Origin: Daucus carota subsp. sativus
Taxonomy: Eukaryota > Streptophyta > Magnoliopsida > Apiales > Apiaceae
NCBI RefSeq assembly: GCF_001625215.2
Contig: NC_030385.2
Location: 18,221,135-18,285,134 of the forward strand
Reading direction: 5' to 3'
DNA length: 64,000 nucleotides
This document shows positions 1 to 13,181 of this stretch, piece after piece. The number at the start of each line of letters is the position of its first letter. Position 1 is the stretch's first letter. The translations under genes and the position numbers were made by a program. The notes under the pieces were generated by a model that saw nothing but the letters and a program-made list of their open reading frames with translations, was not told the origin of the DNA and ran no database searches.

Positions 1-1313
1 TTTATTTAAATATATTTGTTAATTTATTTATTTGTATATAATATATGCAGACATTTGTGTCCATGATGAAAAAAACTCCTAAATCCATACTAACTGATCA
101 AGATCCTTGGATGACACAAGCTATTGCAGAGGAAATGCCTTTAACAAAACATGCCTTTTGTATATGGCACATCACATCAAAATTTGCCTTTAACAAAACA
201 TGCCTTTTGTATATGGCACATCACATCAAAATTTAGTAGTTGGTTCACTGGAATCCTCCGTACACAATATTTTAATTGGTGTTCAGATTTCTATACTTTG
301 TATAGACTTGATACTCAGGAGGAGTTCGAGAATAGGTGGCCTCAAGTAATTGAGAAATATAAGTTGGAGAAGAATAAACATGTAGTGGGCTTACACAGCA
401 TAAGGCATTCATGGGTGCCTTCTTATCTCCGTGAACACTTTTTTGCTGGAATGACCACAACAGGGAGATGCGAAAGTTTTAATGCATTTATCAAGAGATT
501 TACAACTTCACGTATATGCTTAAGCCTGTTCATAAAGCAAGTAAGTATTTTCTATTCTTTATAATTTTATTGGTACATAGTTGTATTGTTATATTAATGT
601 CATTGTATATAGGTTACATGTGACAATATATTTTTTATTTATATTTTATTATTGTAATGTAGTTTATTTCTAATATTAATATTTTTATAGGTTGATTTGG
701 CTATTGAAGATATTGAGCAAAATCAGTTGCAAGTTAGAATGTTGGAGAAATACAGAGGAGCTTCACTCCGAACTTTATCCCCACTTGAAGAGCAGCACAA
801 AACATCTTGACTCCATTCTCTTTCAAAAAATTTCAAGAACAGTTTGAAAGAGCTACTCACTACATTGTAGACACGGGCTATTTAGGCGGATTTATGGTGC
901 AACATTATACTCAAGAGAATACACAAAAACATCTAGTTGGGTGGAATGGACAAATGTTGGTTTGTTCATGCAAACACTTTGAGTTTTGGGGGATCATTTG
1001 CCGCCATATATTGAGTGTGTTCCTTCACCAAGATGTGTTCACTATTCCATCTTCTTATTTTCCATTGCGTTGGCATAGTAAGATTGAATCTGATCAAGAT
1101 ATAGTGGATTTGGTTGATGAAACTACTGGAGAAAGTTATGAGCAGCAGGACACTAATTTAGCTCAAACTGTTCATTGCCCTCCTAAATCAAAGACCAAAG
1201 GACGTCCAAAGAGTAAAAGAGCAAAAAGAGGAAAAGAAATGAATATGAAGCAAGTGAGATCATGCAGATTTTGCAAACAACAAGGTCACATGTCCGGAAA
1301 AGGAGAAAGATGA
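1..1313 (+). pseudogene. FAR1/FRS-type MULE transposase fragment, frameshifted
   Basis: This is the downstream part of a FAR1-related transposase; the start lies left of the window. An exon opens after an acceptor near 49 and reads the central transposase region (ILTDQDPWM, then FCIWHI). A later exon from about 691 carries a SWIM zinc finger (CSC...CRH near 970-1010) and a basic tail. The frame is broken twice. A 49-bp tandem duplication (136-184 and 185-233) shifts it inside the transposase core, and a second slip near 800 puts a stop before the part that continues LTPFSFKKFQ. The last zinc knuckle (CRFCKQQGHMS) lacks its final Cys. FAR1-type proteins bind DNA as transposases or as domesticated transcription factors. 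The breaks mark this copy as dead. It is a different gene from the intact transposase at 30.5-33.8 kb. Confidence 0.85.
136..233 (+). repeat. 49-bp tandem duplication inside the transposase exon
   Basis: Two near-identical 49-bp units lie head to tail (136-184, 185-233), beginning TGCCTTTAACAAAAC. Because 49 is not a multiple of three, the unit shifts the reading frame of the FAR1-type coding region. Confidence 0.95.
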
Positions 1314-2400
1314 AGAAACAAAGCATTTGCAAAGGCCTCAGAAACAGAGCAAAAGTGCTGCAGATAGTGAAGTCTTGAATCCAATTTATCATCTTAAATT
1401 TTAAGAACACTATTAGTATTAAGTTTCTTTGTTGAATTTTACGCGGTTGGTATGAAACTATTCTAATTAATTTTGCAGCTAAAAATTATTTTTAACAATA
1501 TTATACATTATTTTGATACATAAATATACAATAATTTGTGATTAAAAAAATTAAGAAAAAATTAATTGGTGAATAATGTGAGCTCGGATATTAAATTCAC
1601 AAAAGTGTATTGTTTACAAAATTAAGTTATTAAAAAATTAAATAATTTAATATTAACTATACATGAAGGAAGAGAAGAATGAAAGATGTAATTTTTGTGA
1701 AGAAATAATAAAGCCTTTGCATGTTATAATAAAATTAAAAATAAGAGATATTATAAAAATTAAAAATAAGTTATAATGTGTTTATATATTAAAATTGTTG
1801 TCTACATATTACTAAAGTGTGAAATAATTTGATTGAAAAGCAAAGAATATTAGGAAAGCAATAATGATTCTAAAATATTTTTTTTTAGTTCCATGATTTT
1901 TTAGTTCCATGATAACATAGATATACAATAATTTATGATTACAAAATATTTTATTTTAGCTCTTTATGCCGGAAGAATAAAAGATGCAACTCTTGTAAAG
2001 AAAATTGAAAGCATTTGCATGTTAAAATAGAATTAAAAAAAATTAATGTGTTTATATTCTAAAATTTATTGTCGTGGAATTACTAAAGTGTAAAATGATT
2101 TTATTGAAATTTAAGAAATATTACAAAAGTAATTGTGTTTCTAAATATATTAAAATTTTAAGAGTGTTTGTATCAATATATAAAATTATATAATAAAATA
2201 TTTTTGAATTAATTTTTTAGATATAGACTAATAAAGTATTAAACATGTTTATTATTGAAATAAAAGTAGATACAAAAGAACGTGAGAAAGTCTGTGAACA
2301 TGAAAAAAAAAAGAAAAAAGAAAAGTGAATGAGGCCTTTAACCGTGGTTAAGTAGAAGCAGTGTTAGGTGTGAGATAATTATCAGTTTCTATGGGGATAA
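1314..2400. repeat. AT-rich spacer with a diverged direct repeat
   Basis: No gene is seen. Two diverged copies of one segment lie in direct order, about 1505-1870 and 1911-2170. Shared blocks include a CATTTGCATGTTA-type stretch (near 1720 and 2015) and a CTAAAGTGT block (1813 and 2083), about 270-300 bp apart. This may be a remnant of the element that carried the transposase upstream. Confidence 0.6.
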
Positions 2401-2723
2401 GCTAAAATACAGCTGACTGACATTAATTATCATTGAAAAGTGAAAATGTATGACTCTTAGCGTGTGCCCTTGGGCACATGGGAGAAAAACTGATATTTGA
2501 ATATATGAGAATATATTTAAATATATGTACATATATTATTATATGTTCATATAAATAACATATATATGTGTATATAAATATATATATATACTTTAATTTA
2601 TTAATATATAAACACAACATAATATAATATATTATATATTATGCATGCATGGAGATGATGTCATGTGTCTAGGACACTCTAGGGTTTGCATGTGCATGTA
2701 GGGTTTCACACAAGACATTACCT

Positions 2724-3301
2724 GGCGCAAGTTCACCTGTGAATGATTTTGTCTAAGTCATTTATACTGTGAACACACTGGAAGCATACATGGCGTAAGG
2801 TTTGACCTGGATGAAGCCCGAGGAGAGATAACAGCGGAGTCCTCTACTGTACAGGCGCAAGTTCACAGACCTAGAATTTCTCTAAGTATATAACTCTGTC
2901 TCCAGTGTGCAAGAAGGCGCAAGTTTAAGTCTTGGCGCAAGGTTGAAGTCAAAAGAGAGACAACAGTGATATACTTCACTGTGAGGCGCAAGTTTCTTTT
3001 AACTTAGATAATTTCTGAGTCAGTATACAGGGAAGCCCTTGGAGCACAACATTTGACTAGCGCAAGGTTTGACTTCTCCTATATACAACAGTGGAGCAAG
3101 TTTGAACACTTAGAATAAATTCTAAGTGATCAAACACTGGACACAGTAAACTCCTCCTTGGCGCAGGTTTTGACCTAAAAGTCAAAGGTGGCGCAAGTTT
3201 GCTTTACTTGGAAATTTTTCTAAGTAAACTTACAGAATCATACTGTATGGCGCATCTTTACTATATATATATGTATATATGAATTGACGCAGCTTCATAT
3301 T

Positions 3302-3349
<48 letters not shown>

Positions 3350-3365
3350 ATTTGGCGCAACTTGG
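2724..3365 (+). repeat. Degenerate array of GGCGCAAG units with hairpins
   Basis: About 13 copies of GGCGCAAG(T/G)TT or close variants occur near 2724, 2792, 2854, 2916, 2934, 2984, 3060, 3093, 3160, 3190, 3249, 3286 and 3353, roughly every 30-70 bp. They tend to alternate between GCAAGTTT and GCAAGGTTTGAC forms. Several are followed by inverted repeats, the best being ACTTAGAAT-AA-ATTCTAAGT at about 3107-3126. A TATA-like CTATAAATAG follows near 3401. The setting looks like the promoter part of a long terminal repeat, but no LTR ends, primer-binding site or retroelement proteins were found. Confidence 0.6.
3308..3346. repeat. (TA)n microsatellite
   Basis: An uninterrupted TA dinucleotide run inside the GGCGCAAG array, just before its last unit. 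Confidence 0.9.
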
Positions 3366-3394
3366 ATCACCTGGCTTAACCATGGTTAGTTTGT

Positions 3395-3415
3395 TTGAAA
3401 GCCTATAAATAGTTG
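3395..3415 (+). promoter_or_regulatory. TATA-box-like sequence downstream of the array
   Basis: CTATAAATAG lies about 40 bp after the last GGCGCAAG unit. It could be a core promoter of an LTR-type element, but no transcript start or downstream gene supports this. Confidence 0.35.
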
Positions 3416-3897
3416 TGAAGTGCTTGTCACAAATATACAATATATAAGAGCTGTTGTGCTCTGCACACTACCACACACACAAATAAATATTAGCTTAGCT
3501 TTGTAATAGATATATTTTTAGAAGCTAGGATTTTGAGTGAGTGTAGTGGTAGCTCTTGTAGCCAATCTTCGGGTTTGAATTTATAGCACCCTTCGAGGTA
3601 TTTATCGATATACAGATATACTTTGGAAAATATTGCATGTTGATTTAATATTTTCATATCCTCAGAAATCGACCCGATATATATTCGGAACACGGAACCC
3701 ATTACAGGACTGCAATTTGTTTATCCGCAAGATTCGAAAGAATTTTAAATTGCCTTCTACGATACTTTGGACCTAACAACTTATTTTAATCTCACCCAAA
3801 CGGACCCATTGTGATTATCGTCGCTTAATTGAGTACTCATGAAGATCGCGTTTTTGATGACAATGGTGGGTATTTTGATATTATATCCGGATACTAG

Positions 3898-4270
3898 GAG
3901 CCTGTTTGTTTAAACTTAAAACTAGGGTTTAAAGTTGTTTCTAACTTTAAATTGAAAAATGTTTGTTTGTGTAATGAATCGGAAGTCGACTTAAAGTCAG
4001 GAATAAGTCAAAAATTGACTTAAAACCAAAAGTTAGTTTGAGCTACTTTTTTTAGTGACTTAATTTTTTTTAACTTTTCTTTATGATAAAAATTAACCAT
4101 ATGTCATAAATTACCCCATAAATCACTTTCATTTTCATTATTATATTTTTAATAACCTATAAGTCATTAATAATTAAAATTTACCCATACAGACATTTTA
4201 AACTCCCAGCTTATCAAATAAGTCGCGTTAAGTCATAAGTCATTAGTCATAAAGTCAGCTAAACGGGCTC
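3898..4270. mobile_element. hAT-like MITE (about 370 bp)
   Basis: The ends are imperfect inverted repeats: GAGCCTGTTTGTTTA on the left and, read inverted, GAGCCCGTTTAGC on the right. The inside is AT-rich and repeats AAGTCA and its complement. No clear target duplication was seen, so the superfamily is a guess from the end sequence. Confidence 0.55.
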
Positions 4271-6400
4271 AAGATGTTCACAACAATTAATATGGATACC
4301 TTTTAAATTCATAGAAGCATGTCTCAAATCACAGAAAAATGTCTCAGTTCGTACGTAGCAAATATAAGGCAACACATTAGCTTTTGGCGACGGTATTAAA
4401 ATGTCATATAATACAGAAATAGCCCTTCGTTGGACTGTCGTCTCGGCCTCCGACGCATAAAACAACATATTTTTGCTGGTCTATCTGGCCGGGCGATTAA
4501 TCAGCCCGTTATGCTATACAATCGTCTCTTAAAAAAGTCTTCTACAAACTCTTTCGTTTTCAATCTCAAAAAACTGTCAAAATCAATTTGTCTAAGTCTG
4601 AGTATGGTTTGAAAATCCACCGCAAATACGGTTCAAAGGAATCAACAAGCTATTTTCGCTATTTAAAATCCAGGGTTGAAGTCTAGGACAGAAAATCAGG
4701 CTTATATTGTAGTATCAGACTAATACTACATATAGCCAACAATAGTTTTAAACAATAAAATAACTCAAACATCAATTTTCAGAAAACTGATTAAATAAGA
4801 ATCATAATACTTTTCTAATAAAGTTGTCACTGTATATATAACAGTAAAAGGATCAAACTTGAGATATTAGATATTTTAAATCACAAGATAAAGATAAAAA
4901 CATTTGTACTTTTAAATATCAAATCTAGATAGTAATGCTTGCTGTAAGTACAAGTCATAGATGAAAACTTGCGTTGTCAAAAGAGGGAGTTTAAAAAGTT
5001 GCCTCTTACAGTGAAAACAGGTGACTCCACGGTCACTTGAATCGAGATTCATAGACTTGCCTCAACTCTGCTAATTTCTGCAATTACTACATTTTACTGG
5101 ACTATCTTACGACACAATCTCGCCTAATCGAACTATTTCTGACTTCACTTGCAATACTATTCAATTGCTTCTGAAAGTCGTTGATGTACGAGTCTCAATA
5201 GACTATATAAGCACAACAATACTTCAGTTGGCGAAAAATCCAGAGCGTCGTCTAAATCGCATAATCGAAATTATTTTACATACTCTTCGCAATATGTACT
5301 TATACTATATACAAATAATATATACATGTAGTGTCAAACAATTAAACAGATAGTCACATCAGCATGTAACATATAATTAGCATGCTACAATATTTATACT
5401 TATAATTCAATTATTCTTGTATATAATCTCATATCTGATTATATACAAACCACTAACATATCAATAAGATACCCGTGGGTATCACCCAAATCCACATTAT
5501 CTTATAAATTAAATCAATCTGAATTACAAATCCAACTGCAAGGTCAGACCATCAGTTAAAATGCAGAGATATGTATGAAGTGAGGTCATAATTATTGGCT
5601 AAAATAGTTTGGTTGGCAATGATAAGTACAACATACTTAGAATATTATTAGTTGTTCAACTTAGGTGTTTCAAGTTACAGATGAGGTGATTGAAGTTATC
5701 AAATTAGGTCTTTTTATTTTATCCGGTCACTCCTATCGTTTACAAATAGGAATTCTTATAGACCAGATGATTATAAATAAAATTAGTACTATTTTTTCTT
5801 ACATAATTTTTCTCGAGAATAGCCTTCTCGAATAGGAAAACTTAAGATCGGTGCTTTCATTGAGTTTGGAAAACCTACACTTTGCTTATAACATTTCAGC
5901 AACAACGATTTCTAACTCACATTAACAATTAGTGCAGCGCTTAAACGATAGAAGATATGTTTGCACCGTACTGTAACAATAAGGACCCGAATTTAACACA
6001 ACTGTAAACTCTCTATTATTTGCATTCTCGGTCATCGAAAAGGACTAGTATCATCCATTCATGCGTATGAGAACATGTCCATCCCTAATACGGGCTACAA
6101 TGCTAGCTAAATTTAAAAGAGAATAGAACATTACAAAATATATATAGTTTATCTGCTAAGATTTCTAAAATAAAATGTCAAGTTGAATGTAGTGTAATGA
6201 TAAATAAGTTTATAATCAAAGTTTATGGTTTAATGTGATCATTTTTTTTTTTTTTGCTCATTTCGTGTATGTATCTCAAAATTATTCTCAAATCATCATT
6301 GGCGAACCGATTCTAATAATAATAAAAACGCTTTATGCATATTTATTATCTGATTAAAATAAGCTCACACCATACAGATGTAGAAGCAGATCGTATTCGT
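4271..6400. other. No recognisable gene
   Basis: The short ORFs here show no known domain and no consistent splicing. Parts such as 4430-4620 and 5030-5350 have a less AT-rich, coding-like feel and may be old transposon debris, but I could not assign them. Confidence 0.5.
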
Positions 6401-6404
6401 ATCT

Positions 6405-6885
6405 AGTGGCCGTTTGGCTAACTTTGGTTTTTTTAAAAATAAAAAATAAGGACTTATTTAGACTTGTATCATCATAATGCCAAGTGAATCGTTAAAAACA
6501 GTAAAAAGTATGCTAACCCAATAACGAAAGTTTCATATGGATACTGGACCATGCTAACATGAGACAAAAGATCCTCTTTTTAAAGAGTTTCGATCCATAA
6601 CTCTTATATATTCGAGGTTTAATATTGAAATAAAGTCAGAAATTTTACCAGCAACAAATAATTTGAAATATCTCGATTTTTTAATTAAGAACATGTCCGA
6701 ATAAAGTACATATAATAACTATACCTTTTTCTTGAAAAAAGTCCTTATTTTTTATTAACTAACGAATATAAAACACATCTTAACATTTATATCAAAAGAA
6801 TAAATCATAACAATATATTTTCTTAAATAATAAAAATAAACACTTAAATTTGAAAAAAAAAATATTGCTCAAACACGCCCAAGAG
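6405..6885. mobile_element. Possible MITE with GGCCGTTTGGCTAA-type end
   Basis: The left end reads GGCCGTTTGGCTAA. The right end, inverted, reads GGGCGTGTTTGAGCAA. These are similar but imperfect. No target duplication was recognised. Confidence 0.35.
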
Positions 6886-6939
6886 ATTGGGTTAAATTTT
6901 GTAAGAGGTCAATTTACTTGTATAATTTTAAAAGAAGCT

Positions 6940-8833
6940 GAGAGTGAAGAGATCGATCACAATTCACATTCACATTCACTCGCAGGAGTAGCCTCCGGTT
7001 AGTAACTCATCAGCTCCAACTATAACAACACTATTGCTTTCAGTTCCAACTCCTCATTCGCCTAATTTTTACTGAATGCTGTATTCATATTCAGCCTCGT
7101 ATGGATTGTGATTTATTTGATTGACTGGGCATGTCTTTGATATCTTTGTTGCTCGAGATTGTTTCTTTCTGTATATTTTGTCTATGACTTTATCTTATGA
7201 TGCTATCTGTTTGACAAAAATCCCCACTGAACTCTGCTTTTGCCATTTAAACCCTTTCTATGTCACATTGTCACTACATTATGTTTAACTACTTGGCCAA
7301 TTACAGACCTTCCAATATTAATATTTACTGTATTTTCTTGTGCTAATCATGGTTGCTTTCCTTCTAATGTTTCCAATTTGTGAGAAGGTGTCAAGGCTTT
7401 GCTGTTTTTTAATATACTTCGATATTGCTTCAACCGGAATGTAATCAAGAAGCCTATTTTGTGCAAAATGTAGCTAGGTGCGTGAATTAAGTTGAGCTCG
7501 CAAATCTGTATTATGGGTATTGTCACTTCCTGTTATGTGTCTGCGGCTTTTTTCTTTAATATCAATATTATGGCTATTTTCTTTATACTAATATATTGTG
7601 TAGGGCTCACTCTTTCCTCAGTTATATCATATCAATTCTTTAGCAATATCATGTTTAATGAAAGTTCATCCTTCCATAATTTACAAAAAATTAGCTTTTC
7701 TAGTTCAAAGTATGCTGCAGATTTTTTCTGTGTCTGCGTTTGGAGAGTTTTAAGTTTATTTAATAATGCAAAGTTGGGTGCCCTTGTTTCTGAGGAATTT
7801 TAGGCTGCTAATGAGCATGCTTTGCTAGTCCTTGAGTCTGAAGTTTCTTTTTCCTTTTTCTTCCAAAGTCATTTCAGAAGTTGCATCAACCAGTTTTTTT
7901 AACTTTCTTTTGAGTCACAAGATTTTGTTGAAAGTTCTGAAGTAAGATATAATAAACTTTGTAGGAATGAAGCATATGATTCTAGTTTGTTAATTATACA
8001 AATACGATTGGATAATAATGTTAAACCTTGGTTTGTTCTGATGTAAGATTTAACTCTTTTAAGGTATGAATTGTGAAATAATTACTTCTTAATAGACTGG
8101 AATGTAATCATTTACAATTTAGCTGTCAGCAGAAAGAACTTACTTCATGTGATTTACAGTTACTAGGATATTTTTCAGATCCCACCACCCCCTCCCCCCT
8201 GATTCACTGAATGTGGCATATCTAAAGAAATGATTATTTCAATTTATCAACAGCAATACAAAATTTCTTAATCTAGAATGTAAGACTGAATTGGCTTTCT
8301 CACTGAAAATCATGTTTAAACCTCAACAACCTAGATTTTCTTATATCAAGCTATACTCTTAGAAACGAGTCAAATACATATTTCGAATTTTATTTTGATT
8401 GTCCATCTCTGTCTGGCACAACCTAAAGTATTCTCCATTATCACAGACATTATAGGGTTCCTAGTGTTCATGTTCTGTGATTCCCTCTATAAATTTTACC
8501 TGCCTACTTGGAAACTGGTCGGCAAAAATGCTCTTACTAGTTATTGTGCTGAGTCATGAGTGCATTCACTTAAATATGACATTTATGGTGTGGCTTTAAG
8601 TTTTGCCATCATTTTACTTTGTTTTTATATCAGTAAGGAGTACGATTATCTGGATCGTACTAAATTGCAACCTTCGATACTAAATTTCTTAAACAATGAA
8701 AAGCCCCTTGCTCATTTAGAGTAGTGTATTAAGGTGCTTCCGGATTAAACAAATACTGCTTAAATATATTTGATGAATACTATCAACATTTATTTGCAGG
8801 TAATACAAGTGCACGCCTTTCTTGTGTGCAAGT
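6940..8833 (+). other. Probable 5' UTR and leader intron of TFB4
   Basis: A plausible non-coding exon around 6940-6997 ends in a GTTAGT donor. A long intron follows, ending at TTTGCAG (8793-8799). The stretch 8800-8833 then leads into the TFB4 start codon. Transcript evidence is needed to fix the cap site. Confidence 0.5.
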
Positions 8834-11800
8834 ATGACTCCGGTTTCCAGAAAGCTTTACACAGGTTACTCTTTCGACATTTCTTTTCTGCAAACACAAT
8901 TTTTGTTTGATTTTTGAAACTTCTATTTACTGAAAATTAGTTTATGTTTATGATTGTGTCCTTGTTCTCACAGATGACGTCAGTCTTTTGGTGGTGTTAA
9001 TTGACACCAATCCATACTTTTGGAGCACAAATAACAGTGGCCTTCCATACTCCAAATTCCTTTCTCATGTATTTCCGTTTTCTATATCATATTCCTCTTT
9101 TGATATCTTCCTTTAATTTCACCACCTTTATTAATAATCATAATAATTAATTGACTAATTTTTGCAGCTTGTAGCATTTTTGAACTCAATACTTTTGCTC
9201 AACCAGCTTAACCAAGTTGTTGGTATTGCTACGGGGGTCAATTCCTGCGGTTACATATATGATTCTTCATTGGCACCTCCAAATAAGAGAGCTGAGACTT
9301 TGTTGCAGAAGTTAGAGGAGTTTGTGATTAAAGATGAAGAATTAAGTGCTGAAGATTCAGTTGATGGAATCAAGTCTTCGTTGCTATCAGGGTCTCTTTC
9401 AATGGCTCTTTGTTGTATCCTTTGTTGGAGGCAGTGATTCTATAGCAGTGATGTTTACATTGTTGTTACATATATGTTCTGTATCTGATCTTAACTTTGA
9501 CAAATAGATATACAGCGGGTATTGCGATCTGGCTCACTTCATCCACAGCCTCGGGTAAGCATTTTCATATGTTTTTGAAAATTGTGAGAACGTGGATCAA
9601 GTTCAAGGCCATCACAGTTGTGCATTTTGTTGAACTTCTATGTGTCTGTTTTGCTGTCAAATATTGTTTACGGGCTGTGAATTTATATCTTTTTGATTAA
9701 TTTTTGTTTAGAGTTGTGTTGATTTGGGAATGTCGAAGGCCTGACATGATGTGCCATATTTATAAAGTGGTTTCTTAATTTGATTGTGTATATGTTTTGG
9801 AGACTAGCTGTTCTGTAAAATGATTGGCATTTCTCTTTATTGGGATTTGAATGCTTGATAGTTAAATTTTACACTGTGCAGTATTCTATACTTGTAGTTG
9901 GCACATGTAGTAAATGCACCTCTGCATATTTGAATATAGATTTCATGTCTCATATATGATTTTGAAGTATTACATTGACTTTTTATGTGTCATACTTTTT
10001 AAAGGGTCTATCAGTGTTCTTTCTGTTTAATTCTAAAATGTGCACTATGCTGCTATACTGAATAAGATGATTAACTGGGTACATTTCCTGCTTCATTTTT
10101 CACATCACAGTTTATTTGAGGAATTACTATAACAAAATTACTTATTAAATGTGGCAGATACTATGCTTGCATGGATCTCCAGATGGACCTGGACAGTACG
10201 TATTGTTTTTCCTGTTAAAATGTATAGTGATACATATACTGTCTTCTCCACAGGCTTTTAACACAAATAATGTTGCTCTTTGCAGATATGTTGCAGTCAT
10301 GAATTCAATATTCTCAGCACAACGCTCAATGGTACTGTAACATAGACTATCACTTAAGTTCTTGATATGATTTTGCTTTTACTAACAACACTGTTGTTGG
10401 TTTTTTTGCTCAACAATCATAGTTTTAAACACCCCCCCCCCCCCCCCCCCCCCCCCGCCCGCCCCACCACCACTACACACACACCCCCAAAAAAAAAGAA
10501 TATAAATTCACATATTTTATGGCCTGGCTACTGTAAAATTGAAGACCATCTTTCTACAACAATACTGTAATACCGTAGCCAGCAAAAATGCTCACCAGAA
10601 TTTGAGGTTCATAGACATTATTGCATCACCTAATTCAAATTACATGCGCTGTTATATTCTTCGTGCACAATGGTAGCTGCATTGTGCTTACGATTTATGA
10701 AGGTTGTCATCAGCCACTGGAGGACTTAAAGGTGAAAGTAGTGTCTCTGTTTATAATAGTGCTTTCTCGCAATATTTTCAAGGGGTAAAAATCCATTTTT
10801 TCCAGCTACTAACCATATATGAGAATTGATGCATTAGATTTCCACGTAGTATACATTGTTTAGTTTGGTTGCAAACAGCGAGACTGTAGAAAAAGTATGT
10901 GTTCAATAGTTAAAACTGACACAGAAATTTGTATGCGATGGGGTATCGGATAGATTGAAAGGAAGAGGGAGGGGTGGGGGGGGGGGAGGGGGTGATCGGT
11001 GCATTTGACTGCAAAGTTGTTTCCGTTTACCTTGCAATCCATCCATATAATTGTTTCACAGTTATTGTTATTGGCTAAATTGACTTCGCTCAACTGGCAT
11101 TTTTTAAATTCCTTAAGTTCAATCTTTGCACGTTTCTCTGCAGCTACCTATAGATTCCTGTGTTATAGGAGCTCAGCATTCTGCTTTTCTGCAGCAGGTA
11201 GCCTCTATTGTTAATTTTGTTTAATTTGTGTACCTCTGTTCCTTGTTAACTCTTGCTGGCTTAAGAATATTGTGTAAACAGGCTTCTCATATAACTGGTG
11301 GTATATATTCGAAGCCCCAACAATTGGATGGGCTGTTTCAGTATCTTTCGGTACGTCTTTTACTGGCTAGTAAATTGTGAAGCAAAGATCTTTGTGAGTG
11401 TGTGTAATTCCTGTGGCCAATGAAGCAGCAACATCCTTTATTTAAATATTTTTTTAGTCTGAAAACAGCATGACTGCATTTGGACCTGCTTCTTCACTTA
11501 TATTAGATTCTTTATTAAGTGGAAGTAGAATATTATAATAAGGCTACTATATATAATTAGTTGCTGTCTTGTATTAGAAAAGTTTGCTTCTTTTTCTTCT
11601 GAGGGGCATTTTATGCCAGAACTACTATATCCGACCTTATTAATTTGTTGTAATAGTACTGCTCTTAGTTCCCATGATATGTTCCTTTTTGCTTTCCTCT
11701 TACACCCCATTGTTTGTTTACTTATGTCATACTTTTGTTACATGTAGACACTATTTGCTACAGATTTGCATTCTCGTAGTTTTATACAACTCCACAAGTC

Positions 11801-13181
11801 TGTCGGTGTGGATTTTCGTGCCTCGTAAGTTCTCCTTAAGTTTCATTATATATTGCAATCTTCCTGTAAATTTTAATTTCTTAGTTTGCACTAAATTAAT
11901 GCAATTATCAGAAGTCCTGGTTTTATAACAATAATCAGAAGTCCCGGTTTTATAACAATTATCAGAAGTCCAGTCCAGTTATCTATACTATGTAAAGTTT
12001 TCCTATTCAGCATTATGTCGGCTCTTGAATTTTGGTTGTTAATCCTCATAAAACTTTAATGTCCTCAGGTGTTTTTGCCACAAAAGCACAATTGATATGG
12101 GCTACATATGTTCTGTCTGTTTGTCTATATTTTGCAAGCCTCACAAGAAGTGCTCAACATGTGGGTGAGTATGATTAATGCAAAAAGTTACTTATTCAAG
12201 ATATTCTTATCTTTTTTTCCAAATGCAAGCATATTCTTGCTTTAATGGGGTTGAATTGCTATTTATACTAAGTAAGATATTCTTATCATTTTTTCCTTAT
12301 TCAAGATATTCTTATCTTTTTTTCCTAATGCAAGCATATTCCTACTTTTAAAGAGGTTGAATTGCTAGGTATACTATCTAGTTGGTTTTTTCTGAGGTTT
12401 TAGGCTTGTGTGGAGAGGGGTATAAGTATAACCAGTCATTGTGACATAAATTTTAAAGTCTTACAAAACTTTACCAAATATGGGCGCTAAGAACTACTGG
12501 TAGTGATATCAAGAATATTACCTTTTTTTTGTACCTTGTGCTATCATGTAGTTGCAAGATAATTCTGCAAATATCATAAAGCTAATCAAGTGAGGCTATA
12601 TCTGGTGGATAGTAGTATGTTTAGGTGGTCAACAAGACTGAAAACACGGCCATTTATATTTATGAAGCAACCTCTAGTTTATCTGCCTCTGACTATAAGT
12701 CTATAAGTGGTTATTTGAATTATTATTTTTTGATGCTGTTGAGAATCTGACAGTGCTTATTTATACAAGGATTCTGGAACCTGGATTTTTTGTTGGCATG
12801 TGAAAATCTACTGTATTAATTTGAGAAATGTGATTGATTGCTAAACATAATGCTTTTGTCCCTGGCCAAGGTGACAAGTTAAAGGAAGTAGTCATTTGTT
12901 ATGCTAAATATCCCATCATATTGCATTCTATGTGTAGCGTTAATTTAAAGCGTGATTATAGAGATGAGTCATAGATGTCATAAATCCTTCCCTATACATC
13001 TAAGTTCGTTTATGAGTTTCCCCAATTGTCAATAAGTATGGTTTCTTGATGTTCATATATTCCTCAGTTAAGATTAATTTAAAGTATTACTGAGTGGCAA
13101 CTGATTTGCAGGTCAACTTTTGGGCAACCTCAAGCAACTGTTTCTCCTACAAATTTGAAGAGAAAAGCTCCGGATTCATGA
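8834..13181 (+). CDS. TFB4: TFIIH core subunit TFB4 (p34/GTF2H3)
   Basis: TFB4 is the p34 subunit of the TFIIH core, used in RNA polymerase II initiation and in nucleotide-excision repair in the nucleus. Eleven coding exons join in frame: 8834-8864, 8974-9068, 9168-9414, 9508-9554, 10158-10195, 10286-10331, 11144-11197, 11282-11350, 11748-11824, 12069-12164, 13112-13181. They give 289 aa, close to the family length. The N-terminal von Willebrand-like domain opens with [13 protein letters not shown] and later has [19 protein letters not shown]. The C-terminal zinc-finger region is CFCHK...[11 protein letters not shown]...KKCSTCG, followed by a short basic tail. All introns are GT–AG; exon 5 ends at a GTACGT donor, the only choice that keeps frame. 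The start ATG lies directly before the VSLLVVLID core, as in homologues. The gene looks intact. Confidence 0.95.
10432..10456. repeat. Poly-C tract in TFB4 intron 6
   Basis: A run of about 25 C residues, followed by further C-rich and (CA)n sequence, within the intron between 10332 and 11143. Confidence 0.9.
10966..10992. repeat. G-rich tract in TFB4 intron 6
   Basis: Blocks of five or more G separated by single T or A lie in the same intron, about 510 bp after the poly-C tract and complementary to it. Such RNA could form a G-quadruplex or pair with the C tract. Confidence 0.8.

Noticed and set aside
2360-3900. Complete LTR retrotransposon
   Set aside because: There is a promoter-like array but no paired LTRs, primer-binding site, gag or pol.
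10367-10570. ORF with a proline run
   Set aside because: The prolines come from the poly-C tract inside a TFB4 intron.
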